IMG/VR virus record: IMGVR_UViG_3300012936_005865
Span: 1-61,562 of that record
DNA: 61,562 nucleotides
Strand: one strand, 5' to 3'
Source: a virus
Positions 6,907-14,016 of this stretch are shown one piece after another. The notes below the pieces were generated by a model. That model ran no database searches, was not told the DNA's origin, and saw only the letters and a program-made list of their open reading frames with translations. Numbering within the stretch: the stretch's first letter is position 1; each line of letters opens with the position of its first letter. The translations under genes and the position numbers were made by a program.

Positions 6907-7020
6907 ATGAAAAAAAGATCGTCGGTAAAAAAAATATGCGACAAATGCAAAATAATAAAAAGAAGAGGCACGGTCCGCGTTGTTTGTATAAACCCTAGAC
7001 ATAACCAAAGGCAGGGATAA
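6907..7020 (+). CDS. rpmJ: ribosomal protein bL36, 37 aa
   Basis: A 37-codon gene translating to [20 protein letters not shown], then [17 protein letters not shown]. This is the full length and pattern of bacterial bL36: Arg/Lys-rich, with zinc ligands Cys11, Cys14, Cys27 and His32 and the typical closing Gln-Arg-Gln-Gly. bL36 sits in the large subunit near the peptidyl-transferase region and 23S helices 89-91. It lies between two tagged genes with 3 nt or fewer of spacing, so it is part of the phage operon. A phage copy may replace or supplement the host protein on ribosomes. Confidence 0.9.
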   Translation: MKKRSSVKKICDKCKIIKRRGTVRVVCINPRHNQRQG

Positions 7021-7021
7021 A

Positions 7022-7411
7022 ATGAAAATAACAAAAAGACAATTAAAAAGAATTATCAAAGAAGAATATAGCGCGCTAAAAAGAAACGCAATGATTCGTG
7101 AGAGTATCGATCCAGTAACTGGGATCGGCTCCCAGGAAGCCGATGAAGCAATATATGATTACATGGAGTCGTATGCCGAAATATTTGCCAGCGAAGCTGT
7201 AGAACACTATATTTTGGGCCCTGCGGTTTTACAGGGAGACATATCTATGATAGCTCAATACATAGATAGACTCGAGTCTTTCAATGAAATGCTTCGCATG
7301 TTGAAATATGATGGAGTTATTGTAAGCGCTCGTTATCTCAAACAAACACTACAAGAATCCCCATTTTTTGATATGATGATTGAATCCGCTCAGGATATGA
7401 TGGAATATTAA
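7022..7411 (+). CDS. tagged hypothetical protein, 129 aa
   Basis: Starts MKITKRQLKRIIKEEYS, nearly identical to the tag of the genes at 6556 and 7413. The rest is an acidic helical protein (about residues 30-129) with many Met, Glu and Ile. It follows the bL36 stop by one base. No known fold. Confidence 0.7.
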   Translation: MKITKRQLKRIIKEEYSALKRNAMIRESIDPVTGIGSQEADEAIYDYMESYAEIFASEAVEHYILGPAVLQGDISMIAQYIDRLESFNEMLRMLKYDGVIVSARYLKQTLQESPFFDMMIESAQDMMEY

Positions 7412-7412
7412 A

Positions 7413-7811
7413 ATGAAAATAACAAGACGACAACTTAGAAGAATCATTAGAGAAGCTGTAGATATGCAACAGCAACCATACAAGGCAATAAGGGCCGCAA
7501 AGTCCCAGATTCAGCTTTTAGAAAATGATCTTGATGAACTCGCAAGATCTATGGCCGGCGAATCTGATATGGAAGAATTAGAAATAAAATGGCACATGTA
7601 TCAAACGGCTCTATCAGAACTACAAAAGCTTACTAACGATCTACACAAAATATACAAGAAAAAAATATTAAATCCAAGACTTAATAAAGCTGCTGAATAC
7701 GGGAAAGCAAAAAAGGCCGCAAGAAAAGCTAGGACCCAAAGTATTCGAGACGAAGAAATAAAAATGCCCGATAAAGAAGCATATAATATGGATGACCATT
7801 TCTGGGGATAA
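7413..7811 (+). CDS. tagged helical protein, 132 aa
   Basis: N-terminus MKITRRQLRRIIREAVDM; Ile-Arg-Glu-Ala matches the [IL]-x-E cleavage motif of T4-type prohead proteases. Residues 20-85 form a predicted coiled coil. A Lys/Arg/Ala-rich stretch follows (about residues 92-117), which could bind DNA. The C-terminus is acidic and ends in Trp-Gly. Packaged internal proteins of T4 look similar in size and charge. Confidence 0.7.
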   Translation: MKITRRQLRRIIREAVDMQQQPYKAIRAAKSQIQLLENDLDELARSMAGESDMEELEIKWHMYQTALSELQKLTNDLHKIYKKKILNPRLNKAAEYGKAKKAARKARTQSIRDEEIKMPDKEAYNMDDHFWG

Positions 7812-7814
7812 AAT

Positions 7815-8912
7815 ATGAATAATCTTAGACACATAATCAGAGATCTAATCTTAGAAATGGCTGTACGACAAGATATCCTGGATTCTGTAAGGGGCACAAG
7901 AAAGAAAACAATGTTGCTCGGCAAAAAACTTGATTTCAGTACTTGGTCGGATGGCAGAAGATATCAATCTAGTTACGGAAACCAGATAAAACCAAATGGC
8001 TTGTGGTATGGATATGGTTCTGAGTGGGTTGATTTTGCGATGGATCCTGCAAACAAAGGCTTGTCGGGAATGGTAACCGGTGCAGATTATTTTTATGAAT
8101 TAGATGTGCATTATACTACCTTAGAAAATCCCAATAAAGATAAGGTTTTATTGTTAAGAAATTACGAAGATGCCGGCAAACTTTCAGAACTAATCGACGG
8201 AGAACTTAACAGAGTCGGAGGAATGATGATGGCAAATTGGTACGCGATTTCAGCTCTCTTCGGCGGACTAGAGGTTGCTGATGGATTAGAATCTTATTTT
8301 GGTTGGGATATACCTTCCGGTTGTATCTGGTCAAAGAATGCAATTAAGAGCATAAATTTAATTCAGGATCCGGAAACCATGGAAGGTATTCCTCGAGGGG
8401 CTAAAGCCCTAGGTATTAATTTTACTTTTGACCCAGACGCAAAAACTTTTGCCGATATCGATAATGAAAAAATATTAGAACTTATCGAAGAATATGACGA
8501 TGATTTTCATTGGGAGGGCCATGCAGAATATGAATCCGAGGAAGCCTTGAAAGACGGAGCCGAGAATATATGGGATGCTTTGCAAGTCGCATATAACTTT
8601 GAGGAAGAAGACTGGTTCGAAGCCGCGGTAGATGGTCGACATAGAAACATATACCCCCGGCAAATGTTGTCTGCTGGAATCTGGTTAATTACACATTTTA
8701 GGGAGAGGGATGGGTCATATTGGGGAGTGTCTGGCATGCCCCCGCGGCTTCCCAGAGATGCTGATTACAGCGATGTTTTAGACAATATCAACGCATACTT
8801 GACCAGAGTGTCAAATGAACTTAATCTAGGGCTCGGTAACATAGATCTAGATGCCGACGGCACCTGGGATAATGCTGTTTCTGCAGAAATGGCAGCAGAA
8901 TATGGTTATTAA
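7815..8912 (+). CDS. tagged protein, possible ADP-ribosyltransferase-like fold, 365 aa
   Basis: The N-terminus MNNLRHIIRDLILEMAVR is the recurring tag ending Leu-Ile-Leu-Glu. Residues 55-80 contain Pro-Asn-Gly-Leu-Trp-Tyr-Gly-x-Gly-x-x-Trp. Near residues 155-175 there is a Gly-Trp-Asp-Ile-Pro-Ser-Gly-Cys-Ile-Trp segment. I associate this GLWY / WDxxSGCIW combination with phage proteins thought to share an ADP-ribosyltransferase-like fold. The C-terminal half is acidic. T4 packages the ADP-ribosyltransferase Alt, so a tagged ART would fit, but no R-S-E triad can be assigned with confidence. Confidence 0.6.
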   Translation: MNNLRHIIRDLILEMAVRQDILDSVRGTRKKTMLLGKKLDFSTWSDGRRYQSSYGNQIKPNGLWYGYGSEWVDFAMDPANKGLSGMVTGADYFYELDVHYTTLENPNKDKVLLLRNYEDAGKLSELIDGELNRVGGMMMANWYAISALFGGLEVADGLESYFGWDIPSGCIWSKNAIKSINLIQDPETMEGIPRGAKALGINFTFDPDAKTFADIDNEKILELIEEYDDDFHWEGHAEYESEEALKDGAENIWDALQVAYNFEEEDWFEAAVDGRHRNIYPRQMLSAGIWLITHFRERDGSYWGVSGMPPRLPRDADYSDVLDNINAYLTRVSNELNLGLGNIDLDADGTWDNAVSAEMAAEYGY

Positions 8913-8913
8913 T

Positions 8914-8942
8914 TTGTAAACCATGGTTTCTCTTATTATAAT
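8914..8942 (+). promoter_or_regulatory. promoter TTGTAA-17-TATAAT
   Basis: TTGTAA at 8914-8919 and TATAAT at 8937-8942, exactly 17 bp apart, directly after the stop of the previous gene. It drives the gene at 8959, whose ribosome binding site is taggaggaa. Confidence 0.75.
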
Positions 8943-8958
8943 AATCTAGGAGGAACCT

Positions 8959-9261
8959 ATGTCAAATCTTGAGTGGTTTTGCACATTTATATTTAATAAT
9001 CCAGGTGCAAGATATAGCCAGATTATGCATTCATTCTATGAATGGAGAGGCATTGATTTAGAAAAAAATAGAACAAAAGGATGGTGTAGTAATTATTTTA
9101 ACACTGGTACTTTTAGTCCAGGATACAATGGAAGTTTGTGGAAAAGAATAAGGGACAAAAAAAGAACCGGTTATATTATTTGCACACGAGGATTGCAATA
9201 CGTAAAGCCAGAAATAAGGCCGTATAAACGCATGGCAAAATACAGAACACTGATGGAATAA
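8959..9261 (+). CDS. hypothetical protein, 100 aa
   Basis: A basic protein with many Tyr, Trp and Arg residues that follows its own promoter and a strong ribosome binding site. The region around residues 15-30 (ARYSQIMHSFYEWRGI) resembles a winged-helix N-terminal helix, and Gly-Tyr-Ile-Ile-Cys-Thr-Arg-Gly-Leu could be the wing. A winged-helix DNA-binding role is possible but unproven. Confidence 0.6.
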   Translation: MSNLEWFCTFIFNNPGARYSQIMHSFYEWRGIDLEKNRTKGWCSNYFNTGTFSPGYNGSLWKRIRDKKRTGYIICTRGLQYVKPEIRPYKRMAKYRTLME

Positions 9262-9263
9262 TT

Positions 9264-9497
9264 ATGGCATTATCACACGAAGTAAGAGAGATTATCAGAG
9301 AAGCTGCACGACAAGCCGGCGACGAGTTAAAAGGAAGACTCCCGCCACATCATATGCATCCAAAAGGTCGTAATTCATACGCACACGTGTACGAAAGAAT
9401 CCGTTCTAAGTTTGGGAAAAGTTACAAGGATTGCGATGACTCGGAAGCTTATAAAATACTTAGCTACATTGAATGGCTAGTGAATAATCCATGTTAA
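9264..9497 (+). CDS. tagged small basic protein, 77 aa
   Basis: Begins MALSHEVREIIREAARQAG, a tag-like helix with Ile-Arg-Glu-Ala. The body has a His-rich patch (PPHHMHPKGRN) and a C-terminal helix. The start is 2 nt after the upstream stop. It may be a small DNA-associated protein; function unknown. Confidence 0.6.
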   Translation: MALSHEVREIIREAARQAGDELKGRLPPHHMHPKGRNSYAHVYERIRSKFGKSYKDCDDSEAYKILSYIEWLVNNPC

Positions 9498-9512
9498 TAA
9501 AATATTGAAAAT

Positions 9513-10295
9513 TTACATAACGAAACGTAATATATTCTTTCTGACTAATCTGCGAAGCTGGGATTCTGATAATTTCATTGTTCCTTTTCTTTTATGCGAA
9601 GCATGCAATTTTCTCGACTCGTACCAATCTAGATGTCCCGGGACATGCGGGGCAGGCTTCTTCTTTGGCTTATAATACTTTTTATATATCACAAGTCCCG
9701 CTGCGGCTAATATCTCAACAGTAGGAACGGCAGCCAAAATACCAAAAGCAGGATTGATTGTGGAAAGAAAAGCCGGCAACAAAGCGTGTTCAAATATTTC
9801 TATTGCGACAAAAGTCGCTCCGGCCTTCCATCCATATTTTTTCTGAGCCAATTTCATCAAGGCATGAATATCATCAAATTGTTCTTTTCCAAAATAAAAT
9901 ACCTTTTCAAGGGCATCAATAACAGCTTCTTCAGTAATTCTTTCTTCGAAGTTCTGGATTGCGGATTTAATTTGCTGAGTTCTTGTTTCAACATCTACTA
10001 TATCCTGCATTCCTCTAGATATTTTATTGAAATTTGCTTTCCCATATTCATAGCCGGCTCTGTATAGATCAGAATCAGTCGGAGCTTCTTCGTATTTTTC
10101 TTCGAACGGATGTCTATAATCCAGCATGGACTCCATGTCATCTACAGCATCAATAGCCCCTTCATAAAATTCATCAACATCTTCGTCAACTTCTCTTTCT
10201 TTTATCATTGCAACTAATTCAGGCGCCGCTTGCTTTATAATGTCGTCTACAGCGTCGTCTATTTCTCTTTCTATCTTTTCATTCAACAATTTCAT
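9513..10295 (-). CDS. membrane-associated protein with a C-terminal tag, 260 aa
   Basis: I choose the ATG at 10295 (MKLLNEKIE) because taggatgtta gives a site 9 nt upstream; ATGs at 10304 and 10331 are possible. The protein is acidic and helical for about 150 residues. A hydrophobic pair of segments follows (about residues 165-210, FVAIEIFEHALLPAFLS and VEILAAAGLVIY), then a Lys/Pro stretch. It ends in MKLSESQLRRLVRKNILRFV. That last stretch is the same tag found at the N-terminus of other proteins, here at the C-terminus. It is encoded against its neighbours. Confidence 0.68.
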   Translation of the reverse strand: MKLLNEKIEREIDDAVDDIIKQAAPELVAMIKEREVDEDVDEFYEGAIDAVDDMESMLDYRHPFEEKYEEAPTDSDLYRAGYEYGKANFNKISRGMQDIVDVETRTQQIKSAIQNFEERITEEAVIDALEKVFYFGKEQFDDIHALMKLAQKKYGWKAGATFVAIEIFEHALLPAFLSTINPAFGILAAVPTVEILAAAGLVIYKKYYKPKKKPAPHVPGHLDWYESRKLHASHKRKGTMKLSESQLRRLVRKNILRFVM

Positions 10296-10378
10296 TAATA
10301 ACATCCTAAAATCTGTGTAAATTACTTGCACATTGGTTAAATATATATATGAAGGTTAAAATACCACTTGGAGGTAAC

Positions 10379-10456
10379 GTGAGAAAAAAAATAGATTCAA
10401 TAGCTTTATTTATGTTGGCTGTCACAGCCATTGCCTTCGTTCTATCTTTCGGGTGA
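10379..10456 (+). CDS. single-span mini protein, 25 aa
   Basis: GTG at 10379 sits behind a ggaggtaac ribosome binding site. The product is MRKKIDSIA followed by a hydrophobic helix (LFMLAVTAIAFVLSFG) and a stop, a single-pass membrane peptide with a basic cytoplasmic start. The next gene starts 7 nt later, which supports translation of both from one message. Confidence 0.5.
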   Translation: MRKKIDSIALFMLAVTAIAFVLSFG

Positions 10457-10463
10457 ATAATCA

Positions 10464-11144
10464 ATGCAGTATATAAGAAATGTTGTCAGGCAAATAATTT
10501 GTGAAAACGTTATGAATATTAGAGGAGGTATACTTTTAGATGACCTCCCGGGTTACGGTGTAAAAAAACCTATAAATATTTCAAAAGCCTTGGTTGACCC
10601 CGCGAATATAGAACTGAGATTTCATGTTTGGAATATATTGGAGTTTTCGTATAATTCTTTGGGCGGAAATATATATGAACAACCAGAAGACCTAATTAAT
10701 CATGGGCTGAATGAATTTCTTGCTTTTGATGTCACTGGAGATGGATTACCAAATGTTATTTTTTCAGGCTGGAAATCAAAGAGAAGTTCTTACAATATGA
10801 TTAAGTCAACAATGTCAGGTACCGATGGGCTTGCTGAGTCTATCGCATTTTACAAAAAAGAACTAGTAAAACGTGTTGCTAATGGTGAAGCGTTTCATGA
10901 AGTTTCAGGGGGCCCAGCGGCAATATTAATGAGGGCCGGATTGCGCCCACTAGACCAAGATCAGATATTGAAATATTTTCCGAGACCGAAAAGAACGTGG
11001 TTTGGAAAACACCCAGACCCTAATTCTAGAGATGCAAAAAATGCAGCAAAATATGGGCCAAACGGTGAATATGATATGTGGGTAGGAAGAATGCTTTTTG
11101 GTAACAAACCGATAGTAAAATTATTTTTTGGAAAAATGCCATAA
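10464..11144 (+). CDS. tagged protein with GNAT-like pattern, 226 aa
   Basis: N-terminus MQYIRNVVRQIICENVMN, a tag ending Ile-Cys-Glu. The body has a Phe-Asp-Val-Thr-Gly-Asp-Gly-Leu strand, a Lys-rich helix, and the block FHEVSGGPAAILMRAGL. The Glu-Val-Ser-Gly-x-x-Ala motif recurs in a group of phage proteins that I associate with an acetyltransferase-like fold. No acetyl-CoA loop is evident, so the assignment is weak. The C-terminus is basic. Confidence 0.62.
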   Translation: MQYIRNVVRQIICENVMNIRGGILLDDLPGYGVKKPINISKALVDPANIELRFHVWNILEFSYNSLGGNIYEQPEDLINHGLNEFLAFDVTGDGLPNVIFSGWKSKRSSYNMIKSTMSGTDGLAESIAFYKKELVKRVANGEAFHEVSGGPAAILMRAGLRPLDQDQILKYFPRPKRTWFGKHPDPNSRDAKNAAKYGPNGEYDMWVGRMLFGNKPIVKLFFGKMP

Positions 11145-11148
11145 TTTT

Positions 11149-11177
11149 TTGTAAATCTAAAAGCAATTCAATATAAT
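11149..11177 (+). promoter_or_regulatory. promoter TTGTAA-17-TATAAT
   Basis: TTGTAA at 11149-11154 and TATAAT at 11172-11177 with 17 bp between. It starts 5 bp after the upstream stop and drives the gene at 11227. Confidence 0.75.
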
Positions 11178-11226
11178 ATAAATGTTCCAACGAGAACAAA
11201 CCAATAAAGCTTATCATGGAGAAAAA

Positions 11227-11526
11227 ATGGCTGTACAGGTATCAGAAAACGTCAATCAAGCAATCTACAATGGAAAACTACGAATGGATCAAATGCAACG
11301 TCTAAGCGAGGCTTACAAGATTGCAAACCGAAAATTTGGAAAGCGCAAGGCACAATACCGAATTCAATTTGACGGCGACAATCAATACACAGATCAAAAC
11401 GGCAAAATGATGCGTACTGCGCTTTTTATCAAGCGAGTAGACAACGAGAAAGTGTTCGAATCCTCTCAAGGAAATGACACATCGCAGGTTGGGCTTTTTC
11501 GATTTATTCGTGATTATCGAGAATAA
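11227..11526 (+). CDS. hypothetical basic protein with own promoter and terminator, 99 aa
   Basis: The start at 11227 (MAVQVSENVN) has a tggagaaaa site; an upstream in-frame start at 11182 lies at the promoter end and is unlikely. The product is basic in the first half (AYKIANRKFGKRKAQ) with beta-like strands after it. The gene is a single transcription unit between a TTGTAA promoter and a hairpin terminator, which suggests it is expressed strongly or at a distinct time. Confidence 0.65.
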   Translation: MAVQVSENVNQAIYNGKLRMDQMQRLSEAYKIANRKFGKRKAQYRIQFDGDNQYTDQNGKMMRTALFIKRVDNEKVFESSQGNDTSQVGLFRFIRDYRE

Positions 11527-11550
11527 GAAAATTACTTCTTGTTGAAAATT

Positions 11551-11582
11551 CGGGCAGCATAACGTTGCCCGTCTTTATATTT
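11551..11582 (+). terminator. rho-independent terminator
   Basis: CGGGCA at 11551-11556 pairs with TGCCCG at 11566-11571 across a 9-nt loop, followed by TCTTTATATTT. It closes the single-gene unit at 11227. Confidence 0.7.
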
Positions 11583-11598
11583 AAAATAGAGGTGATGT

Positions 11599-11925
11599 AT
11601 GAAAATAAAAGATTTGATAGTCGGGGAATTGTACGCAATTAAGGACGATACTATGCTTGATATGTGGATAAATGAGGCTAGAAGAAAAATAGGTCAATCG
11701 AATATACCAATTTTAAGAGGATGGAAAGCTTTTAAAGGATACCCAAACGAAAATAATCCGCCGGTTGTTTACCTCGGTTATCGATATGATGATTGGACTT
11801 ACTTTTATCGACATACAAAAAAGCATCATTACGTTTTTTGGAAAGGCCAGGAATATCTTATGGATAATTGGTTTGCAGATAGACTAGAGACCATCGATGA
11901 AAATCGGAAACGTAATCATAGTTAA
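11599..11925 (+). CDS. small aromatic-rich protein, 108 aa
   Basis: Starts MKIKDLIVGELYAIKDD after an agaggtgatgt site. This resembles the MKxGDLV opening of the small barrel proteins with an extra residue. The middle is rich in Tyr, Trp and His. Its 3' end overlaps the next MKIG gene by 29 nt. Likely another member of the barrel family; role unknown. Confidence 0.6.
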   Translation: MKIKDLIVGELYAIKDDTMLDMWINEARRKIGQSNIPILRGWKAFKGYPNENNPPVVYLGYRYDDWTYFYRHTKKHHYVFWKGQEYLMDNWFADRLETIDENRKRNHS

Positions 11926-12067
11926 TGGTATATGGAAATTTAGAAGTTACGATGGAAATTTTTCAAATATAGGGATAATTATATCCGTACAAGGTGACTG
12001 GGCCTTGATTGATTTTGGCGGAGAATCCGCAACGCTAGTAAAAGGGTCATTTTCTATATTGGAGTAA
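11897..12067 (+). CDS. KOW/SH3-like small protein beginning MKIGNVI, 56 aa
   Basis: ATG at 11897 lies within the end of the preceding gene. MKIGNVIIVNG is followed by Ile-Gly-Ile-Ile-Ile-Ser-Val, a Trp-Ala-Leu-Ile-Asp-Phe-Gly-Gly strand, and ends SFSILE. The pattern (MKxG, GII, strand, acidic end) matches the array at 2-4.4 kb. The next gene starts 2 nt after its stop. Confidence 0.6.
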   Translation: MKIGNVIIVNGIWKFRSYDGNFSNIGIIISVQGDWALIDFGGESATLVKGSFSILE

Positions 12068-12069
12068 TT

Positions 12070-13035
12070 ATGTCAGTGTTACGCAGTCATATAAGGAATA
12101 CAATATTATCATTACTAGAAGAAGAGTTTAGAAAACCTGGAGGCCTTCAAATCAATCCAAAGATTAAATCTTTTTGTGATACCCTTCCGGAAGGTTCTAA
12201 TATACTAGTAAAGACCATGGGTCAACAAATCACTATACAGGTGGTCCTAGGTGACGACGAAGAAGCTTCTCTCGGTGAAATAAATTTTAAGAAAATGCCG
12301 GCAAGAACAAATGGCCAGTGCCTAAATGCGATGCAGGTCAAGTGGTCAGACAGTTCGAAAACAGCACCAAGGGCTGCGTTGGTTTGTTACGAACTCGCGA
12401 TAGAGCTGTTGGGCAACGAAGCCTTTGGTTCTGGTCTAGTTGCCGATAGGGAAGAAGTTTCTCACCCTGTATGGAAATTATCTCCAGTAGTATTAAAACC
12501 ACAAGGAAATAAAGGAAAAGGATTTGCATACGGCATATGGAAAAAATATGCTGAACGAACTGATGTTACGAAAACCCTTTTAGATCCACTCGAGTTGCAT
12601 TTTACTCCACAGCCAGAAGATGACTGTAATGCCGGATCGGCACTTGCCTTATGGTCTTTGGACAACAATAAAGATTATCGAGATTTTATAGCAACAAATC
12701 CTACCAGGCGTGAGATAGCAGATTGGGCAATTGATTATCATGATTCAGAAAGTAGAGAAGCCAAAGGGTTAGAACTCCCAGATGATCCTTTTTTCAAAAT
12801 AGCTTATTCCGGAAAGAGAAAGAAAAGAAAATTAGGATTTAATCCTTTGATACAAGACGATTCGGAGTTACGAAAAAGAATAATGGACGATTGGAAAGAA
12901 CACAAAATTCCCCTGATGCTGATGTTGTCAAAAGAATCTATGCCGACCTGGGAATACCTTGTGTCAAATGGGTCAGCTGTAATCATTCAGACCACTAACC
13001 GCAAAATTAAAAAAGCACTAAAGAAATTTTTGTAA
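12070..13035 (+). CDS. tagged GNAT-like protein, 321 aa
   Basis: The N-terminus MSVLRSHIRNTILSLLEEEF is a tag-like helix ending Leu-Leu-Glu. Residues 95-150 contain APRAALVCYELAIELLG, Gly-Leu-Val-Ala-Asp-Arg-Glu-Glu-Val-Ser and a Trp. The same order occurs in the gene at 39100 (LAYEIALELCS, GLCSDRFEVS, VW). This layout resembles a GNAT-like fold in which a helix follows the acyl-CoA loop, though the loop itself is not typical. The C-terminus is basic. The stop codon region forms part of the next promoter. Confidence 0.62.
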   Translation: MSVLRSHIRNTILSLLEEEFRKPGGLQINPKIKSFCDTLPEGSNILVKTMGQQITIQVVLGDDEEASLGEINFKKMPARTNGQCLNAMQVKWSDSSKTAPRAALVCYELAIELLGNEAFGSGLVADREEVSHPVWKLSPVVLKPQGNKGKGFAYGIWKKYAERTDVTKTLLDPLELHFTPQPEDDCNAGSALALWSLDNNKDYRDFIATNPTRREIADWAIDYHDSESREAKGLELPDDPFFKIAYSGKRKKRKLGFNPLIQDDSELRKRIMDDWKEHKIPLMLMLSKESMPTWEYLVSNGSAVIIQTTNRKIKKALKKFL

Positions 13036-13058
13036 ATAAATAAATTCTATTTTATAAT
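13030..13058 (+). promoter_or_regulatory. promoter TTGTAA-17-TATAAT
   Basis: TTGTAA at 13030-13035 contains the TAA stop of the previous gene; TATAAT is at 13053-13058, 17 bp on. It precedes the gene at 13105. Confidence 0.75.
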
Positions 13059-13104
13059 ATTAGTGTCTAAAAAATTTTAGGAAAACTATGCGAGGTAATA
13101 GGTT

Positions 13105-13338
13105 ATGGCAATTAAATCAAAATCAGAGCGCACAGAACATCGAATAGAGGTAGATCTCTCCGGTCCAGCCGGGAACGCATTTGTTCTATTGAAATTAGCC
13201 GACGATCTTGGAAAGAGATTAGGCTATGATAGTGATCATAGAGAAAGAATACTGGATGATATGCGGTTGTCGACTTACGAAATGTTACTCCAAGTATTCG
13301 ATCGTGAATTTGGAGACTATGTTATTCTTTGGAGGTAA
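13105..13338 (+). CDS. small conserved phage protein, 77 aa
   Basis: Contains Glu-Val-Asp-Leu-Ser-Gly-Pro-Ala-Gly-Asn-Ala-Phe, a helix (ADDLGKRLG), and ends FDREFGDYVILWR. I recognise this order (DL-x-GPxGNAF, helix, FG-x-YV) from small uncharacterised proteins of marine T4-like phages. Start chosen at 13105, with gaggtaatagg upstream. Function unknown. Confidence 0.68.
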   Translation: MAIKSKSERTEHRIEVDLSGPAGNAFVLLKLADDLGKRLGYDSDHRERILDDMRLSTYEMLLQVFDREFGDYVILWR

Positions 13339-13340
13339 AA

Positions 13341-13532
13341 TTGTTTAATTACAAAATAGGAGACACTGTTCAGTTATTGCGCACTAGCATGAATGATCCT
13401 TCTTGCGGAATGGTTGGAATAATAATCGACATACTCCATCATGAACCTGCTCGTTCGTATGCAACTGTTCTTTGGAGTAATAATAAATTAGAACACTTAC
13501 ACCAGTGGGAATTATGCCTAATTACAGCGTGA
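13341..13532 (+). CDS. KOW/SH3-like small protein with TTG start, 63 aa
   Basis: I place the start at TTG 13341, 4 nt after a ggaggt site; an in-frame TTG at 13329 precedes that site. The protein reads MFNYKIGDTVQLL, then Val-Gly-Ile-Ile-Ile-Asp, a Val-Leu-Trp-Ser-Asn strand, and Trp-Glu-Leu-Cys. It is a clear relative of the MKxGDLV array. It overlaps the following gene by 19 nt. Confidence 0.6.
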   Translation: MFNYKIGDTVQLLRTSMNDPSCGMVGIIIDILHHEPARSYATVLWSNNKLEHLHQWELCLITA

Positions 13533-13771
13533 CGAGTCAAAAATTTAGACCCGTTCAAAGAAAAAACGATATAGACGTCGGAGATTTAGTTTGGCTTGAA
13601 GTTGCAGATGTTAGTGATCCTTTTGGGACACATGCGGAACTAGAAGGTCCTTATTTAGTTGTAAAAGTAAACAGAGGAGGTCTTTTGGAGGCAGACACTA
13701 TTGTTTATATTGGATCAAAAAATGGAGATAATAAATCTTGTTATTGTGATTGGGCATACAAGCTTGTATGA
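13514..13771 (+). CDS. KOW/SH3-like small protein, 85 aa
   Basis: ATG at 13514 lies inside the end of the preceding gene. Asp-Val-Gly-Asp-Leu-Val-Trp-Leu-Glu-Val is followed by Gly-Pro-Tyr-Leu-Val-Val-Lys-Val, a barrel-like pattern with an N-terminal extension of 20 residues. It stops in an ATGA with the next gene, which has a similar Gly-Pro-Phe-Leu-Val-Ile block, so the two are tandem relatives. Confidence 0.6.
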   Translation: MPNYSVTSQKFRPVQRKNDIDVGDLVWLEVADVSDPFGTHAELEGPYLVVKVNRGGLLEADTIVYIGSKNGDNKSCYCDWAYKLV

Positions 13772-14016
13772 TAAAAACATGGGAAGAACCTGAGATAGGT
13801 GCCCTCATATACGTAGCATATTCGTGTCGGCCGGAAGATGCCGTTGGTCCTTTCCTTGTAATCGGTATTATAAGAGGAAATGCGCAGATTCCGAAAGATG
13901 ATTATTTATATCAAATTTTGACTCAGGTTATATATTTATGTCATGACGGAAAAATCAATGTATGTAGTTTGTCAAAAGTTTTTATTGGAGACAAAAATAA
14001 TGAAAAACAAACTTAG
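13768..14016 (+). CDS. KOW/SH3-like small protein, 82 aa
   Basis: The start is the ATG in the ATGA at 13768-13771. It has Pro-Glu-Ile-Gly-Ala-Leu-Ile-Tyr-Val-Ala, then Val-Gly-Pro-Phe-Leu-Val-Ile-Gly-Ile-Ile-Arg-Gly, parallel to the preceding gene. It overlaps the next (tagged) gene by 17 nt. Confidence 0.6.
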   Translation: MIKTWEEPEIGALIYVAYSCRPEDAVGPFLVIGIIRGNAQIPKDDYLYQILTQVIYLCHDGKINVCSLSKVFIGDKNNEKQT

